36,704 bases of DNA from Methylomicrobium sp035916875 (GCF_035916875.1 NZ_JAXUHN010000034.1:1-36704), one strand, 5' to 3'. Shown: positions 8,840 through 17,665, numbered from the stretch's first letter. Made by a program: numbers and translations. The notes: a model not told the origin generated them from the sequence alone.

Positions 8840-10102
8840 TCAGCGTAATAAACCGGCCAGCCTATCCTGGGTGAATAGCCGCTGGATAGTCAGGCCTTGC
8901 ACAATGATCGAGAATACGACGACGGCGAAAGTCATATTCAGGATAAGCGGTTTCCAGTTGCTGTCGGGCAGCGACACGGCGAGCGCCAACGACAGCCCGC
9001 CGCGCAGGCCGCTCCATGTCAGAAGTTTTGTCAGGCCGAAGCAGTCGGCACGGATCACAGCCGCCTTATCGAGCCCGGCGACGATGGACGACACGCTTAG
9101 GGCGCGGGCGAGAAGCACGGCGGCGATCGCTATTAAGCCCGGTACGCCGGGGATGACGTTGTGTAACGGATTGATCAGAACCACGTGGAAGCCGACGAAG
9201 ACGAACAGCAGAGCGTTCAGCACCTCGTCCAGACCCGACCAGAAGATACGCAGAGGCGCAAGCATGGTATCGTTCATTCTCGTCCCCGTGATGTTCCCGG
9301 TCAGTAAACCTGCCACGACAGTGGCGATCGGCCCCGAAATATCCATATGCTGGGCGGCGGAATACATCGATGCCACGGCCCCCAAAGAAACCAGCAAACC
9401 TGTGCAGTATGTACTCGAAAGCGACATCAGATAGTGAATAATCAGCCAGCTGACAACGCCCAAAACGGCACCGCCTAATACTTCACGCACGAAAATGGAA
9501 CCGGCCTCGGCAAGACTGGCCTCGCTGCCGTTAATCGCCGATCCGGCGAAAATGGTGAATAGCACGACCGCAACGCCATCGTTCAATAAGGATTCTCCGT
9601 CGACGACTGTTTCCAGATTTTTGGGTAAGCCGATTTTGGAGAGAATCGCCAGCGACGCTACCGGATCGGTAGCGGCAATCAGCGCTCCGAACAGCAGCGC
9701 CTGAGGCAGGGTGACTGCGATGCCGAAAGCTGAAAGGCCGCCATAGACAAGTCCGCCGGTGAGAAAGCACGCCGCCGAGGTGCCGGCGAACGCCAGCCAA
9801 AGCACCAGCCAGCGTTGTTCGCGCAGCGTCACCCAACTGACGCGCACACTGCCGCGAAACAGCAAAAAGCAGAGAACGCCTTTTAGTAGAGTGTCGTTCA
9901 GATTAAATGACTGGGTGAGTTGCTGCAAGAAGCCGATAGCACCGGAAGGAACGAAGGACTCTACTACTCGTAGTCCCGCGGTGGTCAGACCCGCCAATAA
10001 CAACAATCCAATGTCGTGCTGAAGATGGAGATAACGGTCGTTAATAAAACTCAGGACCGCGGCAATGCCGAACAGGAAAGCGACTGCTGTAAAAGTATCC
10101 AC
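8840..10102 (-). CDS. Na+/H+ antiporter (CPA1/NhaP type)
   Basis: This 420-aa inner-membrane cation/proton antiporter has about 12 hydrophobic segments. The family's ion-binding region is visible as ATDPVA (144-149) and GESLLNDG (169-176, with N174-D175). SGLRGGLSLALA in the C-terminal half is also typical of CPA1. The start is GTG 10102, preceded by AGGAGG with 7-nt spacing; the ATG inside that spacer is out of frame. It sits 13 nt after a 52-codon ORF. Beside a V-ATPase that may pump Na+, it could couple Na+ and H+ gradients, which is inference. Na+ rather than K+ specificity is not proven. Confidence 0.93.
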   Translation of the reverse strand: MDTFTAVAFLFGIAAVLSFINDRYLHLQHDIGLLLLAGLTTAGLRVVESFVPSGAIGFLQQLTQSFNLNDTLLKGVLCFLLFRGSVRVSWVTLREQRWLVLWLAFAGTSAACFLTGGLVYGGLSAFGIAVTLPQALLFGALIAATDPVASLAILSKIGLPKNLETVVDGESLLNDGVAVVLFTIFAGSAINGSEASLAEAGSIFVREVLGGAVLGVVSWLIIHYLMSLSSTYCTGLLVSLGAVASMYSAAQHMDISGPIATVVAGLLTGNITGTRMNDTMLAPLRIFWSGLDEVLNALLFVFVGFHVVLINPLHNVIPGVPGLIAIAAVLLARALSVSSIVAGLDKAAVIRADCFGLTKLLTWSGLRGGLSLALAVSLPDSNWKPLILNMTFAVVVFSIIVQGLTIQRLFTQDRLAGLLR

Positions 10103-10115
10103 CGATCATCCTCCT

Positions 10116-10274
10116 TCAGTTTTCGGTTTGTCCCTGAACAAGCCTGGCAAGAGAATCGGTGGGTATGATCCTCTGATGGGGGACGGAGCCGTTGTACTTT
10201 CCGGCGATCTCCTTGAATGTTCTCTCCCAGGCGTTTTCAAAGAGAACAATCACCGCTGAGCGGAAGTGTTTCAT
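10116..10274 (-). CDS. Small 52-aa ORF, possibly DUF1269/DUF6325-like C-terminal piece
   Basis: An uninterrupted frame runs from ATG 10274 to TGA 10116-10118, encoding MKHFRSAVIVLFENAWERTF followed by about 32 more residues ending LARLVQGQTEN. It fills most of the DUF2950-antiporter gap and ends 13 nt before the antiporter GTG, with the antiporter's AGGAGG overlapping its end. The VIVLFENAWERTFKE part recalls the C-terminal portion of DUF1269/DUF6325 proteins, but only loosely and by memory. Its own ribosome binding site is weak. It could be a real small gene or the tail of a lost larger one. Confidence 0.5.
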   Translation of the reverse strand: MKHFRSAVIVLFENAWERTFKEIAGKYNGSVPHQRIIPTDSLARLVQGQTEN

Positions 10275-10328
10275 GGCAGTTATCTTATGATGGATATAAC
10301 GAGATTAATCAGCCTGTTTAGGTCGCTT

Positions 10329-11291
10329 TCACTGGCCGGGATTCTCATCCACCGCTTCCCAAGAAGCATCGGGATCATAGGCTTTCATCGCCAAAGCCAA
10401 TTCCGTGGTTTTGGGGCCTAAATTTTTCTGGTATATCCTTCCGCGATGATTGACGACAAAAGTCATGATGCCGGATGAACCATAGACCGCCGGATACGCG
10501 ACCAAAGCGAAGCCTGCAATCATGTTGCCGTTGATGATATAGTCGTATTTCCCGCCGGGAACATTGCCGCCCTGACGAGTCAGAATCTTATATAAATAGC
10601 CGTGAAAAGGCGTCGCCGATCCGGTGCTGCCTTTTGTCTGGTAACCTGCGGCTTTAGCTTCCGCCACGAGAAGTCCCAAAGGGCTCTCGGGCTGACCGGG
10701 CGCCGTTTCCCAATACAAGCCATCGAATTTGCCCGGTTCACTGCGCAATTTGGTCGCGAACTCGCTGACTTCGTCGCCATCCCGATCGACAGAAGCATAT
10801 TCGAACTGTGCCTCTACATAACCCCGAATTACGCCCAGCGTATTGAGTTCATTGCGTCCGATTCTCCGATCCAGAATTTCCAGTTTGCCTTGCTCGACAT
10901 CGAATCGCCATTGACCACCGTTGTTCACGAGAGGAACAGGAAATGACCAGCCATTCTGCCCGAAATGCAGGATCGCTTGATTATTCCCTCGCTTTTCCAC
11001 CGAAGACTTCTCATCCGCCATTTTCACAAATTCCGCGCGATTGTTCGCATCTTCGACATCGTCACCGGACGAAAACAGATCCGCATATTGGCTGCCAAAA
11101 AGCACCGATAATTTATTTTTATCGTTGTCGCGCGCGGCATCAACGAGCTCTTTTACGGCATCTTCGGGCGCCGTAAAGCCTTGCCCCATAGCCGCTGCTT
11201 TGGTTTCGGTTGCAGCAGACAAGGCGCGTGAAGCAAGCATGGTGACAAAAATGCACGTCGCAAGGGTATAACGGAGTTTATTGGACATCAT
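10329..11291 (-). CDS. DUF2950 family exported protein
   Basis: This 320-aa protein has an N-terminal signal peptide (hydrophobic core about 9-22, ending SRALSA). The body has the DUF2950 hallmarks: GFTAPEDAVKELVDAARDND, a central GKFDGLYW segment, FHGYLYKILTRQG, and the end GIMTFVVNHRGRIYQKNLGPK. The function is unknown; the family commonly neighbours DUF3300 genes, as here, suggesting a shared periplasmic role. It begins 84 bp after the DUF3300 stop and is probably co-transcribed. A frameshifted copy of its C-terminus lies at 215-342. Confidence 0.93.
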   Translation of the reverse strand: MMSNKLRYTLATCIFVTMLASRALSAATETKAAAMGQGFTAPEDAVKELVDAARDNDKNKLSVLFGSQYADLFSSGDDVEDANNRAEFVKMADEKSSVEKRGNNQAILHFGQNGWSFPVPLVNNGGQWRFDVEQGKLEILDRRIGRNELNTLGVIRGYVEAQFEYASVDRDGDEVSEFATKLRSEPGKFDGLYWETAPGQPESPLGLLVAEAKAAGYQTKGSTGSATPFHGYLYKILTRQGGNVPGGKYDYIINGNMIAGFALVAYPAVYGSSGIMTFVVNHRGRIYQKNLGPKTTELALAMKAYDPDASWEAVDENPGQ

Positions 11292-11375
11292 GATGGAAAC
11301 CTCTCCTAAATAAAGATCAAACTATCAATGACCGGGAACCGGGAAAAAATGAAGTGATTTCATCTCGTTACCCCG

Positions 11376-13304
11376 TCACCGGCGACCACCACGACCTCTC
11401 GCAGCACCACCTCTACTCATTGCGCCGCCCCCGCCGCGTTGTCCGCCAAATGACGGGGTTTGCATGGCCGGTTGAGGACGTGCAAAGCCGGCTCCTCCTC
11501 GGTTAAGACTGGCGCTGCCTCGGTTGCTGAAAGAATTTACACGGCCGCCATCGCGGGCGCTATAGAATGCGTTCGGACGCGCCATTTCTTGATGGCGCTG
11601 GGATTGCATCCGCTGCATTTGCTCATTGCGCTGTCTGGCCAACTGCTGTTGCTGATTCGGTCTCTGCATGGCCGGTTCCGATCGTCTTTGACCCAGCGCC
11701 GCCCCGTTTTCAGATCTGCGCGGCGTGGGAGCCGCGAGGTCTTTTGCACGCGACTGGCCCTTCACCTGTTGCCGGGAGCCTAGACTCGAGGCGCCGCGCT
11801 GGCTTTCGAAATTGCTCCGTTGACCTGATGCTCGTAGACCTTCCAGAGCGTTTTCACGGCTGCTTTGAAAAGGTTGGGCACGGCTATCACCAGGACGCAC
11901 TGCCGCTCCGGGTTTTGCCGCCAAACGCTGCTGGATATCGGCGCTGGAAAGCCGGCTAGGGGTCGAACGATCCGCCGCGTCCCCCTTACCGAATCCTCGC
12001 ATGTCGGCAGGAAGATTTTGTGCGCCGCTGAGCCGGTTACCAGCCAGGGCCGGTGACTCAGCGCGCCCGATCCGTTGCTGGGCTTGCGCTGGAAAAGCCT
12101 GGCCTCGGCGATGGCGCGCATCCGGTTGCCAGCGATTCGTTCGGTCTTTTAAGGCCGGCAGTTGATCCGGCTTGAAAGTGCCGTCACGATTTATATTGAT
12201 CTCATTGCCGGACATATTAAAGTCCCGGTCCACGTTGATATTACCGCGGTTAATGTTGGCATAGCCCCCTCCGCCATAATAGCCCCCGCCCCCATGCCAG
12301 CAATTTCCGCCGCGACACACGGCGTCGCCATAATAATGCGAGACATGGTAATCATCCCAATCATCGTCATCATGAGCCCATTCCATGATGCCCCAGGTCA
12401 GCAAGCCCCCGACGAGGGCGCCGGCCCCAAACGACATCAATTGGTCGGTGCCGGAGGAAGTGGTAGTGGTCGTCGTGGCCGCAGGTTGAGGGTAATAGGT
12501 CGGATAATAACTTGCTGCGGGTGCGGCCGGATACATTTGGCTTGTTGCCGGAGGTGGCGCCATCGGCGCAGCATAAACAACCTCGGGGTTATAGCTTGGC
12601 ACCGATATCGTATCGGCCTTGGCCGGCTGTATGGTAATCACTTCCTTGGTCAATACGGCGGGTGTCACTTTGGCCCCCGGCGTTTCCGTTAGCCCCTGCA
12701 CCGGCGCCGATACCGTTTTCGTTTCGACTTTTTGAAAATCGGAATCTTTCAAAAATCCGGCATCGGTCGCGCGCTTACGCAAGGCCTGGACTGCGTCCAT
12801 CAATTGCGACGGGTTTGACAGGAAGGCATCGCCCAACTGCGTAGTCCAGTCCAGATGTTGGTCCATCATCGCGATAACATCAGGGACCGCAGTCAGCCGG
12901 ACGATGCTGGCGTCCCATTTTTGATCGCGCACAGTTGCAGGATCAGGCTTGGATTCCAGCCAGCGGGCCGCCTGCACCACTTCCAGTGGATATGTGGAGG
13001 CTACCAGCACTTCGGCCAGAAGCGGATCGGGATAGAGCGCGATCGGCGCGACCAGAGACTCCAGACTGGTCAAGGGTTTTGCCTCCGGCTTCGGAACAGG
13101 CGGTGTCGTAGGTTGGGGTTGCGTGGGTTGAGAGGTCGAGGGTACGGGTGGCGTCTGGGTTTTCTCTTTATCCTTATCGCCACAGCCTGCGGCATGCATT
13201 GCTATGATCAATAGCACCGCGCGGGCAACTCCACCACGAAGCGTTGCGATACCGGCACTTTGCGTCAATGCGCTTTTCCTCTTGGTGCTTTGAACGTTGG
13301 CCAT
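11376..13304 (-). CDS. DUF3300 domain lipoprotein
   Basis: The DUF3300 domain (about 60-300) contains the typical SLVAPIALYPDPLLAEVLVA and LDWTTQLGDAFLSNP motifs. A Tyr/Pro-rich linker, one hydrophobic segment (SFGAGALVGGLLTWGIMEWA), a His/Asp/Gly-rich stretch and a long Gln/Arg-rich low-complexity tail follow. I chose ATG 13304: it places a lipobox (AAGC) at Cys41 and follows AAAGG with 7-nt spacing. The frame stays open to GTG 13394, which would add 30 residues (MMNQINNPARRAHLPEIVGG and more) copied from V-ATPase subunit B. Function is unknown; the family is envelope-associated and pairs with DUF2950. Confidence 0.9.
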   Translation of the reverse strand: MANVQSTKRKSALTQSAGIATLRGGVARAVLLIIAMHAAGCGDKDKEKTQTPPVPSTSQPTQPQPTTPPVPKPEAKPLTSLESLVAPIALYPDPLLAEVLVASTYPLEVVQAARWLESKPDPATVRDQKWDASIVRLTAVPDVIAMMDQHLDWTTQLGDAFLSNPSQLMDAVQALRKRATDAGFLKDSDFQKVETKTVSAPVQGLTETPGAKVTPAVLTKEVITIQPAKADTISVPSYNPEVVYAAPMAPPPATSQMYPAAPAASYYPTYYPQPAATTTTTTSSGTDQLMSFGAGALVGGLLTWGIMEWAHDDDDWDDYHVSHYYGDAVCRGGNCWHGGGGYYGGGGYANINRGNINVDRDFNMSGNEININRDGTFKPDQLPALKDRTNRWQPDARHRRGQAFPAQAQQRIGRAESPALAGNRLSGAQNLPADMRGFGKGDAADRSTPSRLSSADIQQRLAAKPGAAVRPGDSRAQPFQSSRENALEGLRASGQRSNFESQRGASSLGSRQQVKGQSRAKDLAAPTPRRSENGAALGQRRSEPAMQRPNQQQQLARQRNEQMQRMQSQRHQEMARPNAFYSARDGGRVNSFSNRGSASLNRGGAGFARPQPAMQTPSFGGQRGGGGAMSRGGAARGRGGRR

Positions 13305-13428
13305 TGCCCTGCCTTTAGCGCACATGTGCACGGTGCCGCCGACAATCTCGGGAAGATGGGCGCGGCGGGCGGGATTATTTATTTGATTCATCACGAAGGC
13401 TCCATATAATCAACACCCCAAAAGCAAA
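13299..13428 (-). repeat. Inverted duplicate of the atpB leader and first codons (arm 1)
   Basis: Read on the minus strand this matches 13827-13965 through the leader (TTTGCTTTTGGGGTGTTGAT), the GGAGCCTTCGTGATGAATCA start region and about 35 codons. Mismatches are scattered, and 9 nt are missing just before AATGGCC, where the copy meets the DUF3300 gene. The frame is open throughout. It looks like an old inverted duplication, not a coincidence. Confidence 0.9.
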
Positions 13429-13497
13429 CTGTGAATACTAAAATTGTACTCTGTTTGTCAGGACACGGATGAGTTAATCTCAAGATGATTAATACGC

Positions 13498-13546
13498 ACT
13501 ATATTCCAAGTCAAGTAAACCGCGCTATTGGACTTTGGTCCAAGGT
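13498..13546 (-). promoter_or_regulatory. Operator plus -10 for the leftward DUF3300 array
   Basis: A palindrome TTGGAC-N4-GTCCAA lies at 13528-13543, inside a 23-nt sequence (13524-13546) repeated perfectly, inverted, at 13684-13706. On the minus strand GGAATATAGT follows, with a TATAGT -10-like hexamer at 13503-13498 centred 35 bp from the operator centre. No consensus -35 exists, so an activator bound near -44 is likely. The 4-nt spacer resembles CRP/FNR-type half-site spacing, but the half-sites differ from the FNR consensus TTGAT. Confidence 0.6.
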
Positions 13547-13683
13547 AGCTGCCCCGACTTTTTTATTTAGTTTCTGCATGCATCCCAATTAACAGGCTCG
13601 TACCGGGCTGTTCCTGTTTAATATCACCATGGCACGTGTCTACGGGGCCAGTTGTCTAATGAAGAAAAATACGAGCGAGTCAG

Positions 13684-13732
13684 ACCTTGGACCAAAGTCC
13701 AATAGCAATGGCTGTTAATGCAGGAATAGAAT
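13684..13732 (+). promoter_or_regulatory. Operator plus -10 for the V-ATPase operon
   Basis: The perfect inverted copy of the 23-nt site (13684-13706) contains TTGGAC-N4-GTCCAA at 13687-13702. GGAATAGAAT follows, with TAGAAT at 13727-13732, again centred exactly 35 bp downstream. The shared GGAATA and identical spacing at both divergent promoters argue for one regulator acting on both arrays. The remaining leader to 13826 holds no gene; an imperfect hairpin around GACGGCG/CGCCGTC near 13790-13820 is possible. Confidence 0.6.
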
Positions 13733-13826
13733 AGCGATCAGCTAATCCATAATGCTGACGAACAGTGAACGGTCTTGACTTCGCCGTCCTTCGGCTAATT
13801 ATCCAGAGCAAAGACGGCGCTAGCTC

Positions 13827-13965
13827 TTTGCTTTTTGGGTGTTGATCAGATGGAGCCTTCGTGATGAATCAAATTAATAATCTCGCCCGCCATACCCGCC
13901 TTCTCGAAATTGTCGGCGATACCATCCGGGTTCGCGCCAAAGGCAGGGCTTTCGGCGAAATGGCC
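13827..13965 (+). repeat. Inverted duplicate of the atpB leader and first codons (arm 2, native copy)
   Basis: This is the counterpart of 13299-13428. It covers the atpB leader, ribosome binding site (GGAG at 13852-13855), start and about 34 codons. It is probably the original, because the encoded residues (TRLLEIVGDTIRVRAKGRAF) fit the subunit B N-terminus. Confidence 0.88.
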
Positions 13966-15207
13966 GTCGTTGAAAACACCGACGGAGAGAGTTCCTTGGC
14001 GAAAGTTGTCGAGCTGGACCGCGATATTGTCAGTCTCCAGGTATTTTCCGGCGGCAAGGGGTTGTCCACAGGCGCTACCGTCAATTTTCTCGGACGCAGT
14101 CTGGATGTCGTTTATTCGCCCAATATACTGGGAAGGATATTCCGCGGATCCGGCGATCCGATTGACGGAGGTCCAGAACTGACCGCCGACCCGCGCATTG
14201 CGGTGGCCGGGCCGACCGTTAATCCGGTGATGCGCGTGATGCCGACACACATGATCGAAACCAAGGTTCCGATGATCGATCTGTTCAATTGTCTGGTCGA
14301 AAGCCAAAAAATACCGATTTTCTCGGTTGCCGGCGAGCCGTATAACGAGTTGCTGGCGCGTATCGGTTTTCAGGCCAATGCCGATGTTCTGGTTTTTGGC
14401 GGCATGGGTTTGATTTTCGACGATTACCATTTTTTTCGTACGTCGTTCGAAGCCCATGGCGTGTTTCACCGGACGGTGATGTTTGTCAATCAAGCTTCGG
14501 ATCCTTTGGTCGAGCGGTTGATGATAGCGGATATGGCTTTGGCTGTTGCCGAAAAAATGGCGGTAGAGGAAAACAAGCGGGTTCTGGTTTTGTTGACCGA
14601 TATGACCGCTTACGCCGATGCGATGAAAGAACTCGGAGTGGCTCAGGAACGGATTCCGGCTGTGCGCGGCTACATGGGCGACTTGTACACACAGTTCGCA
14701 CAACGCTATGAAAAGGCCTGCGACTTTAAGGGAGCCGGCTCGGTTACCATTCTGACAACGACCACCATGCCGGGCGATGATGTCACCCATCCGGTGCCCG
14801 ATAACACCGGCTACATCACCGAGGGACAGTTCTACTTGCACGACGGCATCATCGATCCGTTCGGTTCCTTGTCGCGCCTCAAGCAGCACGTGATCGGCAA
14901 GGCCACGCGCGAAGATCATGGTCAAATTATGAACACGATGATCCGCTTTTATTCCGGCTCCGTCGAAGCGCAAAAGAAACAGGAGATGGCTTTCGAATTA
15001 TCGCCTTTCGATTACAAGTTATTGAAGTTCGGCAAGCTGTTCAAGGAACGGTTTATGGATATCAAGGTTTCCATAGCGGTCGTTGAGGCCTTGGATTTGT
15101 GCTGGCAGACCTTGGCGGAATGCTTCACCAAGGAAGAGTTGCTGATGAAGAAAAATTTGATCGACAAATATTTTCCGCAACAAGTTGCCGAAGCGGCGCA
15201 GGTGTAA
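13864..15207 (+). CDS. atpB: V-type ATP synthase/ATPase subunit B
   Basis: This is the non-catalytic nucleotide-binding subunit of the V1 head, about 447 aa. ATG 13864 is preferred over GTG 13861 because GGAG lies 8 nt upstream. Recognisable segments are ILGRIFRGSGDPIDGGPEL, the degenerate P-loop region IPIFSVAGEPYNELLARIG, and VLVLLTDMTAYADAMKEL and GYMGDLYTQFAQRYE typical of B subunits. It opens the operon, whereas B usually follows A in related operons. Six nucleotides separate it from subunit D. Its leader and start are duplicated in front of the DUF3300 gene. Confidence 0.96.
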   Translation: MNQINNLARHTRLLEIVGDTIRVRAKGRAFGEMAVVENTDGESSLAKVVELDRDIVSLQVFSGGKGLSTGATVNFLGRSLDVVYSPNILGRIFRGSGDPIDGGPELTADPRIAVAGPTVNPVMRVMPTHMIETKVPMIDLFNCLVESQKIPIFSVAGEPYNELLARIGFQANADVLVFGGMGLIFDDYHFFRTSFEAHGVFHRTVMFVNQASDPLVERLMIADMALAVAEKMAVEENKRVLVLLTDMTAYADAMKELGVAQERIPAVRGYMGDLYTQFAQRYEKACDFKGAGSVTILTTTTMPGDDVTHPVPDNTGYITEGQFYLHDGIIDPFGSLSRLKQHVIGKATREDHGQIMNTMIRFYSGSVEAQKKQEMAFELSPFDYKLLKFGKLFKERFMDIKVSIAVVEALDLCWQTLAECFTKEELLMKKNLIDKYFPQQVAEAAQV

Positions 15208-15213
15208 GCCGCC

Positions 15214-15837
15214 ATGACCAAGCTGAAACTCAGCAAGCAGTCACTGCATCACGAACAGGAGCAATTGAAGCTCTATAAGCGATTATTGCCATCGCTCGAC
15301 CTGAAACGCCGACAATTGACGATGGAAACCCAGAAGGCCCAAGAAGAACACGCCGCCGCCGTGGCGCAGATCGACGCTTTGGAAACGCGCATCGGCGAAG
15401 AATTGCCGATGCTCGCCGATCAAGGCCTGCCATTGCGCGATCTGGTGGTCGTCAAAGGCTATAAACTGGGTGAGCAGAACATTGTCGGCGTCAGACTGCC
15501 AATATTGGAGTCGCTTGATTGTCAGGTCGCCGAGTATTCACTGTTGGCGACGCCGGCATGGCTCGACATCCTGGTGCAACGACTGAAGGACGCCAAAACG
15601 TGCCGGCTGCGCGCCGAGATTGCCGCCCAGCGCTTGGACATTTTACGTCTGCAATTGCGGCGGGTGACGCAACGGGTCAATTTGTTCGACAAAATTCTGA
15701 TTCCGACGGCGCGTAAGAATATCCAGCGCATTCGTATCTATCTCGGCGAAACCGAACGCGCCGCGGTAGTGACTTCAAAACTCGCCAAATCGAAACAATT
15801 GCAAGGGCGAAACGCGCTCGCGGAGGCCTCGGAATGA
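15214..15837 (+). CDS. atpD: V-type ATPase subunit D (central stalk)
   Basis: This 207-aa protein is mostly alpha-helical with charged, coiled-coil-like N- and C-terminal halves, as expected for the rotor shaft inside the A3B3 head. The start MTKLKLSKQSLHHEQEQLKL and the C-terminal RVTQRVNLFDKILIP are typical of V-ATPase D. It lies 6 nt after B and overlaps subunit I by the ATGA quartet, so translation is coupled. No separate F subunit gene is seen in the operon. Confidence 0.92.
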   Translation: MTKLKLSKQSLHHEQEQLKLYKRLLPSLDLKRRQLTMETQKAQEEHAAAVAQIDALETRIGEELPMLADQGLPLRDLVVVKGYKLGEQNIVGVRLPILESLDCQVAEYSLLATPAWLDILVQRLKDAKTCRLRAEIAAQRLDILRLQLRRVTQRVNLFDKILIPTARKNIQRIRIYLGETERAAVVTSKLAKSKQLQGRNALAEASE

Positions 15838-17603
15838 GCATCGTCCGTTTGGATAAGGTCACTTTTGTGGGGTTGACCGAGGATCGGGAACGCTTGTTAC
15901 AGGACTTGCAGGCACTGGGCTGCTTGCATATCGAACCGTTCGCGGAGGAAAGCGAAAGCCAGAATACCGAAGGCCCCAGTGCGGGGGCACGGGAAGCGCT
16001 GCAATTTTTACGCGCATGCCCGCAGAAAAGACGGCAAAGCCGGGATACCGTCCGTTTCGACGCGCTGGAGACCGAATGCAAGATACTCGACGTCAGGCAG
16101 CGCCTGCTGGCGCTATCCGATGAGCGCGATGGTTTGGTCAAACGCATCCAGGACATGCAGCCGTGGGGTGATTTTGAATTTTCCCCCTTGTATGAAATGG
16201 GCGGACTGCATCTGTGGTTCTACGTGTTGCCGCATCGCGACATGGCTATAATGCGCGATTTGCCCCTGGTGCATGAGATCATCAAAAAAGATAGCCGCTA
16301 TTGCTACGTTGCGGTTGTTTCCGAAAACGAGCCGGAGGGTATGCCCGTCAGCCGCACGCATCTCGGCAGCCGGCCTCGCCATGAATTGGAGGCGCGCCTT
16401 GAAGAGGTGGAATTGGCTATCGAGGACGTGCAGGCTGAACGCGCCTATTTGACCCGCTGGTATACCTTGCTGCATGACAATATCGCAACCCTGGAAGATA
16501 GGGCTGCGTTAGCCGCCGCGCAAAAACAGACTTATGGGCGGTCCGGAATATTCGCACTGCGCGGGTGGGCGCCACATGCGCGGCATACGGAACTCGAAGA
16601 CTATGCGCGCCGTCACCGCGTGTATATCGATGTCCGGGAAGCGCGGCCGGACGACAGTCCGCCGACCTGTTTGGACAATCCCCCTTGGCTTGCTGCCGGA
16701 GAAGACCTGGTCAATTTCTACATGACACCGGGTTATCGCACCTGGGATCCTTCGCAAGTCGTTTTCATCTCCTTTGCTTCGTTTTTCGCGATGATCCTGG
16801 CCGATGCCGGATACGCGCTGATTTTAGCAGCAGCATTGCTTTTCTTTTGGCGAACCATGGGCGGCTCAAAGACGGGAAGGCGGTTCCGGCCGTTATGCGT
16901 GGCCATTGTTTCCTGCTCCCTGCTCTATGGAATGTTGATCGGCAGCTATTTTGGGGTCTTGCCTCCCAAAGGCTCGCCATTGGCTTTTTTTTATATCCTG
17001 GATCTGAACGATTCCAATCGAATGATGAAAATTTCGGTGTTCATCGGTTGTTTACATATCATTTTAGCGACCGCTATGGACGCAGCCCGCTATAAGATTA
17101 GACAGGAAGGCCTGGCATCTGTCGGCTGGGCCTTAATTGTTACGGCCGGATTAATTTTATTGATCGCGGCATCCTTCGATCTCGGCCATTTGAAAACAAT
17201 GCCGGCCATTTTGGCCACGATGGGCGGCGTTTTAGTGTTACTGTTTTCGGCGCCATCCGAAAAACCGTTATCCCGGCTGCTAAAGGGCCTCCACGGTTTA
17301 ACCAAATTCACCGCTGCTTTCGGCGATGTATTTAGTTATTTGCGGCTGTTTGCCCTGGGTCTCGCCAGCGGTTCCCTGGCTGTGGAATTTAATCGTATGG
17401 CCGCCGACATTTATCACGCCATGCCGGGAATAGGGCTATTTTTTGCCTTCCTGGTTCTATTTTTGGGACATACGATAAATTTCTTATTGGGTTTAATGAG
17501 TGGGGTCATTCAAGGATTGCGGCTTAATGTTATCGAATTTTTCAACTGGGGATTAAAAGAAGAAGGCACCCCTTTTAATCCTTTACGCCGCAAGGAAAGA
17601 TAG
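15834..17603 (+). CDS. atpI: V-type ATPase subunit I (membrane stator)
   Basis: This 589-aa protein has two halves. The soluble N-terminal part (about 1-300) is rich in charged helices that would form the peripheral-stalk contact. The C-terminal half has several membrane segments beginning near VVFISFASFFAMILADAGY. Near the end, FGDVFSYLRLFALGLASGSL carries the conserved membrane arginine (YLRL) that faces the rotor-ring carboxylate in this family. It is a little shorter than many archaeal I subunits. The gene overlaps D by 4 nt, and a 62-nt gap separates it from K. Confidence 0.94.
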   Translation: MSIVRLDKVTFVGLTEDRERLLQDLQALGCLHIEPFAEESESQNTEGPSAGAREALQFLRACPQKRRQSRDTVRFDALETECKILDVRQRLLALSDERDGLVKRIQDMQPWGDFEFSPLYEMGGLHLWFYVLPHRDMAIMRDLPLVHEIIKKDSRYCYVAVVSENEPEGMPVSRTHLGSRPRHELEARLEEVELAIEDVQAERAYLTRWYTLLHDNIATLEDRAALAAAQKQTYGRSGIFALRGWAPHARHTELEDYARRHRVYIDVREARPDDSPPTCLDNPPWLAAGEDLVNFYMTPGYRTWDPSQVVFISFASFFAMILADAGYALILAAALLFFWRTMGGSKTGRRFRPLCVAIVSCSLLYGMLIGSYFGVLPPKGSPLAFFYILDLNDSNRMMKISVFIGCLHIILATAMDAARYKIRQEGLASVGWALIVTAGLILLIAASFDLGHLKTMPAILATMGGVLVLLFSAPSEKPLSRLLKGLHGLTKFTAAFGDVFSYLRLFALGLASGSLAVEFNRMAADIYHAMPGIGLFFAFLVLFLGHTINFLLGLMSGVIQGLRLNVIEFFNWGLKEEGTPFNPLRRKER

Positions 17604-17665
17604 CCACACGACTACTGAATAAAGCACAGGTTTTATTGCAATTTACTGACAATGAGAGGTTCGTT

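Noticed and set aside
13846..14973. Long minus-strand frame opposite atpB (375 codons)
   Set aside because: It mirrors atpB codon structure and has no recognisable domain; atpB is certain on the plus strand.
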